Assembly: GCA_030704615.1 (NCBI GenBank) | Contig: CM060734.1 | Coordinates: forward strand, 32,506,042 to 32,570,041 | From: Takakia lepidozioides | Lineage: Eukaryota; Streptophyta; Takakiopsida; Takakiales; Takakiaceae | Length of the DNA: 64,000 bases | Direction: 5' to 3' | Shown: positions 1 to 12,800 of the stretch, piece by piece | Layout of the letters: each line of letters opens with the position of its first letter | Position numbering within the stretch: the first letter of the stretch is position 1 | Made by a program: the position numbers and the translations under genes | The notes under the pieces: model-generated | The model's database searches: none | The model's input: only the letters and a program-made list of their open reading frames with translations | Told to the model about the DNA's origin: nothing

Positions 1-11
1 AAGATAACAAT

Positions 12-485
12 ATGAGCATCATTCTTGATGCTATAGCTTCACAAGACTTGTGCATATGGTGTGTTTTCTTTGGACTGCTTGGGGGCAATAATGATCTCAA
101 TTATGTGCTTGATCAATTTTCTTTAGGTGCGGATTTATTGAGGGGTAATGCATGGGATGTCACTTACACTATCAATGACAATGTGTATCCTCGGTATTAT
201 TTACTTGCAGATGGTATCTACCCGGCTTGGTCATGTTTTGTCCAAACAATCCATGAGCCTCAAGATGAGAAGAGACAACACTTTGCCATACTTCAAGAGT
301 TTGTTCGAAAAGATGTAGAGAGGTGTTTTGGTGTTTTGCAGAGCGGATTTGTCATCGTACAAAACTTTTGTAAACGATGGGATCTGTACACTATTACAGA
401 CATGATGATTGCATTGGTCATACTCCACAATATGGTTATTGAGGATGAGCGCGTATTTGCTATGAGGGTCAGTTTGTACTTTTGA
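12..485 (+). mobile_element. PIF/Harbinger-type DDE nuclease, C-terminal part
   Basis: A 157-aa open frame resembles the C-terminal half of plant PIF/Harbinger transposases (DDE_Tnp_4 / plant transposon protein family). The visible landmarks are the block YYLLADGIYPAW, the following KDVERCFGVLQ and the terminal LHNMVIEDE, which occur in this order in that family. These enzymes cut and move the element. The N-terminal part with the first catalytic acidic residues lies before the window edge or is lost, so this is a fragment as seen here. The Myb-like Harbinger accessory protein lies about 1.4 kb away on the opposite strand, which suggests both derive from one element or from neighbouring insertions. 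Whether it is still active cannot be judged. Confidence 0.8.
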
Positions 486-1926
486 TGCTTTCACACAGGG
501 CACTCTTCAGTTAGAGAATTTTGAGGCATATTCACAAGCTTCGAAACGATCTGATCGAACACCAATATTGGGCTCTAAAATGAGCAAGTATGTTTTGATT
601 TGAGTAAGATTTGATTTGAGTAAGATTTGATTTGGCATTCATTTATTCTGTTCTTTCAGTATGGGCAATACAAAGTATTGAACAATGACAAACATCTGGT
701 AATGTGTATATCATGGCTTTGGTGAAGTTGTAAATGACAATTCGAGTACTCTTATGACATGAAAATGTTTCAATTGAGTTTGTGAAACACTGGTATATGA
801 TGTAATCTACTTTGTTGAACCACAACATTGACATTCGATTTTATACAATGCCAAATTCAAAGTCTAAAATGAGCATTTGAAGTTCTAGAGCTTCAAATGG
901 AATTCAAATTGTTTTAAGTACACATGTTGAAATACGTAATGTCAAATCTGGATGCTCACACTGTCAAATTCAAGTTTCATAATTTGTGCTAAAAAATCGC
1001 AACATTTTTTCATCAAGTGACAATTACCTTGCATTCACTACGGCCAAACAACATTCAAATTGTATCAATTAAGTGCGTTTAAAGCCAATCTTGTGCACAA
1101 GTATGACATCTAGGTTCAATATGAAACATATAACATTGAGCAAACATTAGATACACGAGTCATGCCGCCATTTACTTGAATTACACAACCATGACTCTGT
1201 CTCACTAATAGAAAAACAGATCAGCTCAAAGTTTTCTTATTCATAGTTCACAACATTTATCATTCAAATTGAAGCAACTTCCCTCCTCATCTGCTCTGCC
1301 GGTATCTACAATGCAATTCACGCTATATTCTAAATCCCTAGTTGTCAAGGTCGAAAGGGTGGGGGCAGGTTTTTATATAGGCATATGGTAATCCACTTCG
1401 TAATCATCTTCACTATATATCATACACAATTTTTTAGGTTGTGCTGGGAACCTCCGGCCTCATCACAATTACTTGTCTGCGTGAGATTGATTACAGGCTA
1501 GGCGCCCAACAAAAAGGGCAATTGGAAGCAAAGGTTGACGAGGTGGAGTTTAGGTGGAGTGCTAGCATAGTTTGAGCAAGCGCTTCGGGGGAGGAGGGTG
1601 TTGCAGGCACACCACCTAAAACCGCTGAAGCTGCTCTTGGCCGCAAGTCACAACTTGACCTTGCCATCTATCCTACTACGGTGCACAAGACTGTCGCCGC
1701 TACTTCAATCAATCCCAATCCTCATCGATATTATCTGGCATTGACAAGTGAATGTACGCGTGCGCGGATGAAGAGATCCCTCATTCGCTTTGTCTTTTGT
1801 GATCTTCTTTTGCTAAGCGGCATCCTTGCGGGTGCTTCACAAACTTCGGCTCTCCGCTTGAAGTCTTCGTTCAACATTTGCACATCATATTCCTTAATCA
1901 TTTCCCCGCTTAAGCACGCTTGCGCT
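486..1926. other. Non-coding spacer between the two Harbinger proteins
   Basis: AT-rich sequence without a convincing gene. Around 1470-1575 a short + strand stretch can be read as a charged peptide before a stop, but I do not recognise it. No terminal inverted repeat of the Harbinger element was found here. Confidence 0.5.
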
Positions 1927-2427
1927 TCATCGAGGAAGGTTTCTCACATCGTCATTCCTCAAATCAGCCCACCTCAGCACATGCCTCAAAATCTGCCAAC
2001 AATGCCTCAAAATGAATGTTGTTTCTTTGGATGCTTGTCTTGATAGAGCGGCCGCAATGTTGTTTTGCTCGCTGCAACCGCTCTCTTTGAGGGAAATCAC
2101 CGCCCTGTACACACCAATGCAATTCAAAACGTCATGCATAATTACATACCACTTGCTCTCCAAGCTTTTATATGGTCTCTCCGGCAACCCATGAGTTCGT
2201 TTCTGATGGAAATGACCAGTCATCTTTTTCCACAATGCCGCGGATTTTTTATCCAAACTTCCTATACAATGATCTTGTGACATAGCAAGAAATGAAATGC
2301 ACAGTTGATGATCCTCCTCGTGAGTGAAATTTCTCCCCTTTCGAGGCTTGGTAGGAGGGGACATGGTTGCTGTCAAGCTATTGGTGGGAAGCACCGACGC
2401 GTTCTCCGACATGGGCATACAGGTCAT
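1927..2427 (-). CDS. Myb/NAM-associated-like protein of a PIF/Harbinger element
   Basis: The 166-aa product resembles the plant proteins with a Myb/SANT-like (trihelix) N-terminus and a NAM-associated region that accompany PIF/Harbinger transposases as the second, DNA-binding element protein. The visible signature is the N-terminal FTHEEDHQL helix start, a tryptophan in ALWKKM, the SLESKW block, a GVYRAV segment, SGCSEQN, and HCWQILR near residue 142. Members of the family are often annotated as 'glutathione S-transferase T3-like'. In known elements this protein binds subterminal DNA and helps bring the nuclease to the nucleus. The frame is uninterrupted. The start used is the first in-frame ATG; a later start is possible. 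It could also be a domesticated host gene. Confidence 0.65.
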   Translation of the reverse strand: MTCMPMSENASVLPTNSLTATMSPPTKPRKGRNFTHEEDHQLCISFLAMSQDHCIGSLDKKSAALWKKMTGHFHQKRTHGLPERPYKSLESKWYVIMHDVLNCIGVYRAVISLKESGCSEQNNIAAALSRQASKETTFILRHCWQILRHVLRWADLRNDDVRNLPR

Positions 2428-3299
2428 GTTGACTTGGTTTCACGGACAAGTTCAGATCTTTATATCCTACGCTCTAGTCTAGGGCTCTTAATGATATATT
2501 ACAGTGCCCGCCTTTTATGGGATATAGCGTTCAGGGGCAAGGGTGTGGACGTTTTCCCACCCACTTCGAATATGTATACCGCCCAATTACGTTGGCGGAC
2601 TGGGTTTAGGTGGACCCGCACGCTCGCGCTTTGCACACTAATCGTGAGCAAAATCCTTAAGCATAAGCAGAATTCCTTAAGCGTGAGTAGATTAGGGAAG
2701 CAGAGCCTACAGCCGAGGTAATACAGGGCCTATTGTCGTGGACGCAAACTGTTCTGCATGCAAATTCACGTAGGCGGCCAAGGACCATTCCATGTCGTGC
2801 TCCATGCATGCAATGTGGGATGAATATGTCATCAAAAATGGACGGATGAAAGAGGCATGGATGAATGAAAGAAGGTGATGGATGGATGATGGATGAATAT
2901 GGGATGAATGTGAGTCCAGAAGAGTGGAGGATGCATGGACTGAAATAAAATTGATTGTACGGCAAACACGGCATTGACGACAAATTATATACTCGGGGAA
3001 ATACGGGGAAACCGTAACTACAAACACTCATCCCGAAACCAAAATTTCAAACCCCCATGGAAAACCATAAACTGAAAACCCATGTCCGCAATGATAAACC
3101 CCAAACCCCAAACCTCAAACCCCAAAGCAGAAACGGAAGCTAGAAACCCAGAACGGTAACCCTAATTCAAACGGCATGGGAATCCAACCCAAAAACCAAT
3201 TAAAATATTTAAGATTAAAACAAAATCTAAGCGAACAACCATGTTCAACCATTGAAACAGGCTGGGCATTAAGGTGGTATCATCCGTAGCCCTCACAAG
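2428..3299. other. Repeat-rich spacer with GATG-type and AAACCCC-type simple repeats
   Basis: No gene is supported. Positions 2850-2950 are a degenerate (GGAT/GAATGGAT) simple repeat, and 3095-3127 contains several imperfect AAACCCC heptamers. Small frames here look like chance products of the repeats. Confidence 0.5.
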
Positions 3300-3532
3300 G
3301 ATGACAATTCCACCCAAAAATCAAAAATCAAAATAAAAATGAAATAAAAGCCTTGGTGAGGAGCCATATTCGTAGAGGGAAACAGACTCGGTATGCCCCC
3401 CCCCCCCACAATGTGCCAAATTAAGCTCGTAATTCCCAGCCCTGTTAGAGCTTAATTCTAGCCAGACCAACCAGATTAAGGTGGTTGGTGAATTGTCATG
3501 TCCAATAGGGCTGGGAATTACGACACCTTAAT
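3300..3532. repeat. Stem-loop MITE-like element, copy A, with its flank
   Basis: The core at 3410-3532 starts AATGTGCCAAATTAA and ends in CGACACCTTAAT. It contains an internal inverted pair, AATTCCCAGCCCTGTTA near 3431 and TAGGGCTGGGAATT near 3507. The 5' flank with AAATAAAAGCC and TTCGTAGAGGGAAAC is shared with the copy near 15.3 kb, so a larger unit was duplicated. A poly-C run precedes the core. Confidence 0.7.
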
Positions 3533-3618
3533 AGCAATTTTTTTTTTTTTGAAAAAAAAAAAAAATTCCCCCCCCCCCTAAGAAGCCCTTTGACGACACT
3601 GATTCCCCCCCCCCCCCC

Positions 3619-3762
3619 ATGTGCCAGATTTCCCCAGCCCCTGTTAGAGCTTAATTCCAGCCCATAAGACCAACCAGATTAAGGTGGCAGGTGAATTGTG
3701 ATGTTCCATCAGGGGCTGGGAATTAAGATATCGTTGTTGACGACACCTTAATCTGGCACATT
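3619..3762. repeat. Stem-loop MITE-like element, copy B
   Basis: Begins ATGTGCCAGATT after a poly-C run and ends CGACACCTTAATCTGGCACATT. The outer ends are inverted repeats of each other. The nested inner pair CCCCAGCCCCTGTTAGAGC and CAGGGGCTGGGAATT lies between them. Length is about 144 bp. There is no coding capacity. Confidence 0.75.
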
Positions 3763-5143
3763 CTTTTTCCATCCCCTAGGCGACATGTGCCCAATCTGGG
3801 GCCCGCAATCTGGCGCGGGATTTGTTGGCCCCCTAGCTTTATGGCCAATACTTAATGGGGTTTTAAAACCCTGCACAATGCACACCCTTTGTGCAAGTCG
3901 CCGACCCAAGCTGGACTCAGGCGAATATTCGCCAGATTTAAAAACACTTACCCCTAAATTGGGCCCAAAAAGTCGAGGCAGAGAAGGGCCCTTTTCACAC
4001 GGCCACGCTGACTGTGTTCCCCCTCTTCACAACTATATATCACGGCAGCATTGCTTTACGTGCGGTGGGGATACAGTAGCCGATAGGTATTGAAAATCCA
4101 CAGGGGGTCTTCCGACGAAGTTACTTTCAGTGTCATTTATAGCCAAACTTGGTTTGACCGGGTGTGTGCTCGTTGTCGGTAGCTAAACATGGTTCACTCG
4201 CAAGATACCTCGGAAGCATCGTCAGCACCGAAGCCCTTCCTGTGGGGGTCCTGTGGTAACCTCCCGGGAATGCTTTCATTTCGTGGGCTGAGTGCCTACA
4301 GTGGACTTCCTTTCGCAGATTCCAGAGGTGAATCTCATGTCATGAGCTGGAGGTCACCAACTTCAGGAGGTTGATAGGTCGCGGAGAAGTAGACTGTACA
4401 ACGTAATCAGTCCTCGGGAAGTGATACGGCAACTGCTCCATGTGCAAGCAACAGATAGTTGCATGCAACATCCAATTCAGAGATTAATAACTTGGCTATG
4501 CTCTATTTTCATCGTCTTTGTTATTATGTGTAGATTTCTCCTGCTCGATGGTGGCCATACTCAATCTGTGTCTTCATCAACTCTGGTCGAAGACTTCTCC
4601 TACCCTCGTGGGTTCACACTCTTAGTTGGAAACGTAAATTTCTTATTTGCAACTTGAAGACCATTCCATTCTTGTCTTTCGTTCATGTATCCTTGGCTAG
4701 AAGTGGTGGAGTATCCGTCTCCTACTGTCTGCATGAGCCTTCTCTACGCAACTATGATAATTTAGAAGTTGTTTTCACTGACGTGGTCTTTGATAGTAAA
4801 GTTTAAGAGGCTTACGGCCATGGTGGTCAGCGGACCAGCTTAACCTCATGAGATCAACTTTCCAGCTCTAAATCTGGTGAAGGAAATGGTACATATATTC
4901 TCAATAAATGGATGTTCTTCACAAGTGATTGGTACAGTCGACTTTTGAGATCATGGAAGGTTCATGTACATGAGGCAGAGGAAATGACATTCCAGGATAC
5001 AGTGGTAGTAGCAGTAGAGTTGAATCACCAAGACATATCCCGTACAGCGCCATGTTAATTGCAGTATGACACTGTTGGCAACAACGAGGACAATGGATTC
5101 AGAGTGCCCAACAGTGGGCATATTCAGAATAAGTGCAAAATCC
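3763..5143. other. Spacer and upstream region of the lectin receptor kinase
   Basis: No recognisable gene. Short frames at 3785-4093, 4189-4374 and 4421-4657 have no family signature I know. Positions 3928-3948 match a 21-bp stretch near 17.2 kb in inverted orientation. The region just before 5144 should hold the receptor-kinase promoter and 5' leader, but no clear TATA box at a convincing distance was found. Confidence 0.4.
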
Positions 5144-8043
5144 ATGAATCGTCATTCTCAGTTCCAATTGGTGCTCTTTTTAACGCTGTGCATGATCGGC
5201 TGCACAACATGTCAGTTGTCACCCGCGAGCAACATGACGTTGAACTCCAAACTGCTTGCAAACATGAATCAAGCTTTGTTGTCACCTGGTGGAGTTTTTG
5301 AGATGGGATTTTGGATGCAACCGAATGTGATGTCCCCAGTTTTCACGCTCGCTATATGGTATGCCCAGAAATCTCCTCAGAATACAGTGGTGTGGATGGC
5401 AGACAGATCCATGAACTTGAGCAGTACCGCCACCCTGTGGTTGACTGCTAGAGGAGACCTTGAGGTGTACTACGATGGCAACTTGTCTGCGCAACCTCTC
5501 TGGACTTCACACACAACAGTTGTAAGTCAAAATGCATGTATGTGATCGAAGTAAGTACTGAGTTGATGCTGACACATATTAAATTATACATGGTCAGGTT
5601 GTCTAATAACGTACAATGTCAGAGTGCTACACAAATGAGTCTTGCTCAAGATAGTTTGTTGAGGCGAGAAATCGTATCCAAGTCCGGACATGATAATTGT
5701 AAATTGATATTGTCCAAATATACGGGGAGAGTATATGATTACCCTAGATTGGTCACGCTCTCATAAGAATTATATATGTCAAGCTGTTGTCGGTAAATAT
5801 ACATGCTAGATCGTCTAGTTTTTCCGAGGGTAAATAATGCACTGATCATGATGACAAAACTGTGCACTTTGCAGTCGAACGTGAGCACGGCCGCCATGCT
5901 TGATACGGGAAACTTTGTCCTTCTCAACCGACTCAACCAGATCGTGTGGCAAAGCTTCGACTACCCCACTGACACTCTCTTGCCGGGCCAGCAATATTTT
6001 GCAAATATGACAATGTTCGCATGGCAGAAACGTGATAGCTGGACACAAACTAGGTTCTCACTTACTTGGTCCAACGGCAGCCTCGAGGCTTACTGGACGT
6101 CTCCGCTTACCTGGTATAACCCATATCTTATCCCTTGCTGGACTACCTCTACGACAGGCTCCTCATATGTCGTTTTGACTACAGAGGGTCAGTTTCTCGC
6201 AAACAACTTGTTAAGAAATAGCTCGAGTGTGATTGGAAGTAGCGATGACACAGGTTTGACAGGTCGTTTGCGCCGAGCAACGTTTGACTCCGATGGAATT
6301 TTACGCATCTATAGTTGGGTTACAAACGGGATCTCGAAAGAATGGAGTGTAGAATGGCAAGTTCTTTCAAACATCTGTTCGTCGTACGCTGTTTGTGGTC
6401 CCTTTGGAATTTGCCGCTCTAATCAATGCTTCTGTCCCGAGGGATTTCAGTATGTCGATGCTAATGATCCATCTCAAGGGTGCTCACGGACGACGGCCAT
6501 TACCACGCTCTGCAACGTCGATAATATTACCGTCGACAACAATCTGCAAATGATTGGGATAGATAAAACCGACTTTACTTATGCAGATTACTCTTCGCAG
6601 CCTATAGAGAATATAACTTTGAGTTCTTGCGCTCAAATTTGCCTGGACTTATGTTCTTGTGTAGCTTCGGTAGCTGCATTACAAAATGACGGGTATTACC
6701 AGTGTTGGCTCAAGCTGACTGATGTTGTCTTCGACGGTCATGAACAAAACTCCCCCCCCCACACAACCTTCTTCAAAGTGGCCAAAAAGGCCGTCCAGAC
6801 CCAGACCCGTGGGGGCCTCTCTCTTGCACTGAAACTACTGATATCACTCATCTTACCAGGCACAGCGCTTCTCTTCCTCAACGTGACGTTGTGGACTTTA
6901 GGGTGTTTTTCCATGGTTCAAAAACTAAGAAGCCTTCGATTCAAAAGGCTAGAGAAGAAATGGATTGCGTCAAGAGGCATGACTGTAAATTTCACGTATA
7001 ATGAGATTCGACTGGTCACCCGAGACTTTGCGCAGGAGATTGGGAAAGGGGGCTATGGATCTGTGTTCAAGGGGAAAATCGGAAAGCTGGCCGTCGTGGC
7101 CGTGAAAAGACTGGAGAAGTTGGGTGCCGGAGAGAAAGGATTTGTGAACGAGGTCGACACGATTGGACGCATTCATCACGTCAACTTGGTGCAACTCCAC
7201 GGCTACTGCGCGAGAGCTGATCACAAGTTGTTGGTGTACGAGTACGTGAAAAACAGCTCTCTCGACAAAATCCTCTTCAGTAGGGATCGAAAGTCAGATG
7301 TGCCTATCCTGGAGTGGAGATCCCGCTTCAAGATTGCCATCCAAACAGCGCGGGGCCTGGCGTATCTGCACGAGGAAGTGCGAGACCAGCGCATCATCCA
7401 CTGCGATATCAAGCCGGAGAACATTCTGCTCGACTCCATGATGTCTGCCAAAGTGGCAGACTTTGGGCTTTCGCGGATCCTGAATCGGGAGCAGACGCGC
7501 ACAATGACGATGCACATTCGTGGCACCTCCGGCTACTTGGCTCCAGAGTGGACCTCCGACCACACACCCATCACCGCCAAAATTGACGTCTACAGCTACG
7601 GCATGGTGCTGCTCGAGATTGTCAGCGGCCGGCGCAACCTAAAAATCTCTTGGATAGACGAGGATGAGATCGAGATGCAGCCCGACTGGTACTACCCTTT
7701 GTGGGCTTTTGCCAAGATTGAAACTGGATCATTCCTCGAGGTTGTCGATCCGTTGCTGGGCAGAATTGTGGACGCCAAGGAGGTCGAAAGGGCGTTGCTA
7801 GTGGCCTTTTGGTGCATCAATGACAACCCTGAGCAAAGGCCTACGATGGCGATGGTTGTGAATATGCTGGAAGGCCACATCGCCATCGGGTATCCAGTGC
7901 CGCGACCCAAATTTTTTGATGACATGCTCCCTACAAGTACTGACCCTAACTCTCACAGGACGATGACACCCAATGGCAGGTTCGAGTCCACAACTCCTAT
8001 GTCAGAATCAGTACTTTCCAGCGCAGGATTGGATCCGGACTAG
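5144..8043 (+). CDS. G-type lectin S-receptor-like serine/threonine kinase (SD2 type)
   Basis: Predicted plasma-membrane receptor kinase of 848 aa, CDS joined from 5144-5521 and 5875-8043. The donor GTAAGT follows codon 126 and the acceptor TTTGCAG restores the frame inside the lectin domain. The start at 5144 gives a signal peptide (MNRHSQFQLVLFLTLCMIG); an upstream in-frame ATG at 5066 would hide it. Domains in order: bulb-type lectin (about 25-160, with DTGNFVLL and WQSFDYPTDTLLPGQ), S-locus glycoprotein/EGF-like region (CGPFGIC), PAN/apple domain (about 350-430), one transmembrane helix (about 440-470), kinase (about 515-795). The kinase has the glycine loop GKGGYGSVF, the lysine in VAVK, HCDIKPEN, DFGLSR and GTSGYLAPEW. 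The residue before the catalytic Asp is Cys, so it is a non-RD kinase. Ligand unknown. A possible AATAAA signal lies near 8170. Confidence 0.9.
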
Positions 8044-8900
8044 ATTCTGCCCTGGCCGGCATCCAACGCAAGAATCAAAAGTTGGAATCCACCATTGCAT
8101 CCCGAAGATGATATTTGAGCACTGGTGGAATCAACAAAGGTTGACTCCCTGCAATCTTGCACATATGGCAAAATAAATCACAGAAAATATTCCCAAACCG
8201 CACGGGAGAGAGGGAACGGAATCCACTCCCTGATCAAGTCAGGCATATGTGCAATGACTTTCACCTCCAAATATGCGGGCCCATGTGATGGGGCCTCCAG
8301 CGTATGTAATTTGGATGGGGTGAACGAGCAAGTGGCAGCTTGAGACTTTCACAGGTTCAAATGATACACATTTGATCACTTCAATTGCAAGTATAGATCT
8401 GTGTACAGATCAGTAAGGTAATGTTGTATCACCGAGAGTGAATTGATTCGAAAGAAAAAATGTAAATTTATGATCAGCTAGCTGCCTGGGCAAAGCGTAG
8501 TCCAAACCAAAAGATGCTCAACTCTATTTCACTTCACTCAAGTTTATGGACTAGTTAAAGTGTAACATCTTTCAAAGCTTATGAGAAATTGTAATGACTG
8601 AAATAAGTAACAATTTAAAGTTCGTAGTAAATAATACATGATTAACTTGAAATTTTTCCTATCAAAGGTTTGTACCAATGACCATTGATCGGGTAGTGGG
8701 AAAGTGGAAAGGTGCGGAAGTGGGATGTAGTTACGAACCCATGTGCACTTCAAAACCCTAAAATTCCTCACAACACATCATCTGCTCAATCGAAAAAGTG
8801 CAGCAGATGGCCGGCTTCTGGGGCCTCACAACGGCACAAATTACACGAAAATTGGAGAAAATCTGAAAAAAATATTAAACTCCAAAAATTGCAAAAGCCC
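8044..8900. other. 3' flank of the lectin receptor kinase
   Basis: Probable 3' UTR followed by AT-rich spacer. The small frames here have no recognisable product. Confidence 0.5.
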
Positions 8901-9898
8901 CTAATGGGCTCGATGGGCATTTAAGGGGTAAACACACGCTATTGTCTTGCCGGCTGGAAAAAATTCACATGAGTTGTTGCCTGGATACCATTGTCCCCCA
9001 CATAAAGGTCCATGTGGAATATTTCCCCCTTGCATAGGTGCTACAGGTGTGCCAACTTGATTCGCAAAAATGCACATGGAGGCCTTATGACCCCAGGTCC
9101 CACAAATCAAGCAATTTCCCTGGAAACTCTGAGAAAAGTTTGGATTTAGACGTCCTTGACATCTAGAGTAAAATTCTTGTCGTCTCCGGGAAGGGAATGA
9201 AAGTTTTTCTCTTTTTCCTTTTCTCTTTCTGCTGGGTCCTTTACAAGCTTTCTAGATTTTCGAAGCTTGGCGCGCTCATCATCCAAATTGTCTAGGGTAC
9301 TACCTTCCTATTCAAAAAATGCTGCAACCTTGTAACCCTCTTGGTCACGGATACGAACTAGTAGTTTATGATTGGTAAGTAATTTCTTGCCTTCATCAAT
9401 GATGCTGGTAAGTTCCTCGTTGGTTGATCCTTGGGCAGAGAGCTTTTCTAGAACGGCATCAAGATTGCCTTCTGCGTCGTGAAGGACCTCAAGAGTTTTC
9501 TTGTTGCTTTCGTGTTGGAGAGGTCGTCCACGTGCACAACGATTCTTCTGCTCCATTTCTCTTTCCATATGTTGCTATGCAAGCTTGCATTTGCCTAATC
9601 CCGAGTTTTGGACCATATTAGATAAGGCCTTGAAGTGGGCAGTAGCCCATGCAGGTGCCCCAACATCTTGTGTATTGGGCCTAGCACATAGTGCTGAATC
9701 AACAGGGTGTGAAGGATGGCCATTGTCGTCTGAAACCTCTTCGTCTAAGTGCATGTGATGGCTGCCTGCAGTGGGAGGTCCAGTGCGGTCGTGGGATTGG
9801 GCCTCCAAAGATTTGCTCCGGTTTGACGTCTTGTGAGCGAGCCATGTGACATGATTAAGCTCAGAAAGCAATCCACACTGAAGATGGGCGTCCTTCAT
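8901..9898 (-). pseudogene. Broken gag-like retroelement frame with a CCHC zinc knuckle
   Basis: Three minus-strand frames (9898-9575, 9568-9308 and a piece ending near 8901) lie head to tail in different phases, as expected of one gene broken by frameshifts. The last piece holds a perfect C-x2-C-x4-H-x4-C knuckle (CLICGTWGHKASMC, positions 9113-9072), typical of retrotransposon gag nucleocapsid regions and a minority of host RNA-binding proteins. The middle piece is charged and rich in Glu/Lys (for example KLSAQGSTNEELTSIIDEGKK), and a Lys/Glu-rich linker follows. No protease, reverse transcriptase or LTR was recognised next to it, so gag is an inference from the knuckle. Confidence 0.5.
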
Positions 9899-12800
9899 CG
9901 TGTGCAGGGCCTTTGTTGCAGGACTCCCTTGCCTTCGATGGGGGGCAAGACTCCTCTAAGGTGGGGGCCCACACAAGCTCTTCATGTATTAGGCAACGGA
10001 GTGTGAGAGTAAGGCAAGTAGCTCTTGGAGGCACTAAAGAATATAATCCGTGTTTGTGGTTCCTTCGGGTGGCTTTCGTTATGGTGTGCCTACTGGTGGC
10101 TGTTTCTGATCTGTGCTGGTGCATTGTCAAGCTCTAGCAGTCTCGCTTGTTGAGCTCCGGTTGCCTGGCGGCCTCGATCGTTCGCACGGTTGGAACACTT
10201 GACCAAGTGTCCTGTTGGGTGGGGTATGCCAGTTGAGTCATGTTTAGTTGGTCAAATCCCCTCATTTTTGCCGTGGTGTAGGATGCAGTGGGAGCAAATT
10301 CAGCTCAGATGGATTTCATCCGGTCACTCAATGTCCAAAATTGGCCAGAGGCCAAATAATGTTCTTACTAAGGGGGGCCAAGAATGGGCCCCACACTCAA
10401 CAGTGGCAAATTTGCAAATCTGGATGGATTGGCTCCAAATTTGTGCAAGAGTAGGTGAGTTGCGAATGCCGAAGGTACGGGGCAAACTTTGGATTTGCCT
10501 TTCTTTCGATGTCTCCAGGGAGATATCTGAATTTTTTGTGGGGTGTGTGTGTCCTTTTTTTGTTACAAAAAAAGCAACGGGGGGTGTGGGCGGTAGGGGG
10601 TATGGTTAACGACTATCTATATAGTTCTAGGTCTATGGAATTGTGCCCGCATCGCGGACTGGGAGGAATTTTAGTTAAATACAAAAAAAAAATTCTAAAC
10701 AGCCAGATTTTATATTCCTCATGTCGCAATCTATATACTGCAGATCTAACCTCATTTAAGTCTGAATTTGATTCTAGCTCTTCAGCTCAAGGATCACAAG
10801 TGTGTCATCGCCTCAGGAACGTTGCCCTTTTCGGGGAACTTTTTGTGTTTCAGTTCCGATGCGTTCCTTCCTTGGATTTCTTGTGGCTATCAACTACCAT
10901 GGCTTTTAAGGCCACCTACTAACCCATGGATTCGCAAGAACCCGGCCTCAGTTTTTTAAATTTTTCGTCTTTTGTGCCGGATCAATTGTAGCTGTAGTTC
11001 AACTGGTGCTGCTATGGTCTCTCCCCTTAACCTTTCTTCTGCTCACCTCTTGGAGTTGTGCCCAAGGCCAATCAATTTTTTTGGTAGATTCTTGACCTAG
11101 GTTCTCATTTTTTATTTATGTATAAAGACCTTCCGTTCGGCGTTTTGAAACCATCACCTCAATAGAACCCATTTGTCACCTCAACGACTATATTTTTACC
11201 TTCCGATCTTAAGTCTGGTTACCATCATTGACATGGGTGGTCCACCCCGCCTTTTGGACCTATCTCGGTTTTGAATTTTAGGGGGATACACTATACTTTA
11301 TGCGCGCTATCCTTTTGGCTTTAGCTACCGCATGCTAGTGCGTCACAAAACCCATGACACAAATGGTTTCGTTTGTGGCGATCTCACGGTTTTCGGTGCA
11401 TATCTTACCTAGAATGTTTTCTTTTCACACCTGCAGTCAACTTTGATTTTATGTCTACTCAATACCAAGTTTATTTTGGATCTCCAATCATTTGGTTTTC
11501 TAGTGGCTTAGAATAAATGTCAGTTACAGTGTTCTCACCAATCTAACTTTTTGGGTTTCCCTGTAGACACTTCAACTCCTTTTGGTCGTTTCTCGACAAA
11601 ACTTGTCGAGAATAAATTAATCAATGCTATCCTCAGAAGGTCTTAAACTGTTCCAAGATGCACCTCCTGACTCTTGGCTTCCATCCTAGGCATGTTATCT
11701 TCTATTGGCATTAGTTCTGTGGAACCCCCTTTGTCGATTACTGACCTTCCACCTTCATGCAATTTTGGTTGAATCTAGATTAGGTTGGGTGGGGTGTCGT
11801 GCGAGGGTTTCACTACTGTCACCACCAGTTGGCTCAGACTGAACGACTCCCACTTGGATTTCTCTTTTGGACATTTAACTCAACTACAATCTGACCGATA
11901 TGTGTGTCGTGTTGGTTTATCATGACTATAAGAATTTTCTGCTCATTTACTAGCGCAAGATGTCACCGGTTCGGGGGCTTGGGGTTTGTTCAAAATCCAC
12001 ATAATATGAGCCACCCCCATTTTTGCACGGGTTTTTTTTAGTTTGAACAATCTCATGCTTCAACCCGCGGCCACTTGCGAAATTATTTGCATTTTTCTCT
12101 TTTTTAGATGCTCATGGTCACCTCCTTTCACAATCTTCTGTAGTGGCTAGGGGTGACTCATTAAACGTCTTTCACATTATTTCGTCTGGAGGCTCTCGCC
12201 ATTTACATCTGCATAATCTATGTTTTCAAGTTTTTCTTCCAAAAATTAAAGACTTCGATAATTTCTCTCTCTCCCCCAATAATTTTGCTTTGATTGAATC
12301 TAAATAGGATCCCCATAATGTAGATAGATCTGCTAACCCCTTAAATACTCAACTTCCTCAATTCAATTCTTGGCATTGGGTTAAAGGTACAAGTCCCGAT
12401 GGTTTCACACATAATGGAGGGCCTTACAAATCATTATTGTTTTTCTCATCCTATTTCTTCTTTAACCCTTAGGCATGCTTCCCGATGACATGCTTCTATG
12501 TCCCTGGTGGTTTTCAAATGGCAATCAACACCATGGTGGCCTCTCCTGCATGTCTCCACGGATGTATGGGCCAATTTTATTACAAATTTCGGTGCTGACC
12601 ATAACAACAAATTACGAGCAACATGGATGCTCTAAATCAGCCATTCTCGCAGTTGACAAGTTCAATATATGGTTTCCGTTGCGAATTCTAACCAAGGTAT
12701 GTGTGTATATTTTTCAGATGTTATCGCTTCAACTCAATGGGCTACCACATCTCTTGTTGATCCAGGGCTTCAGGCTTTGCTGCAAATGTTTTCAAACAAT

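Noticed and set aside
3095-3127. AAACCCC heptamers as an interstitial telomere
   Set aside because: Only a few imperfect units, differing from the plant AAACCCT unit and embedded in generally A/C-rich sequence.
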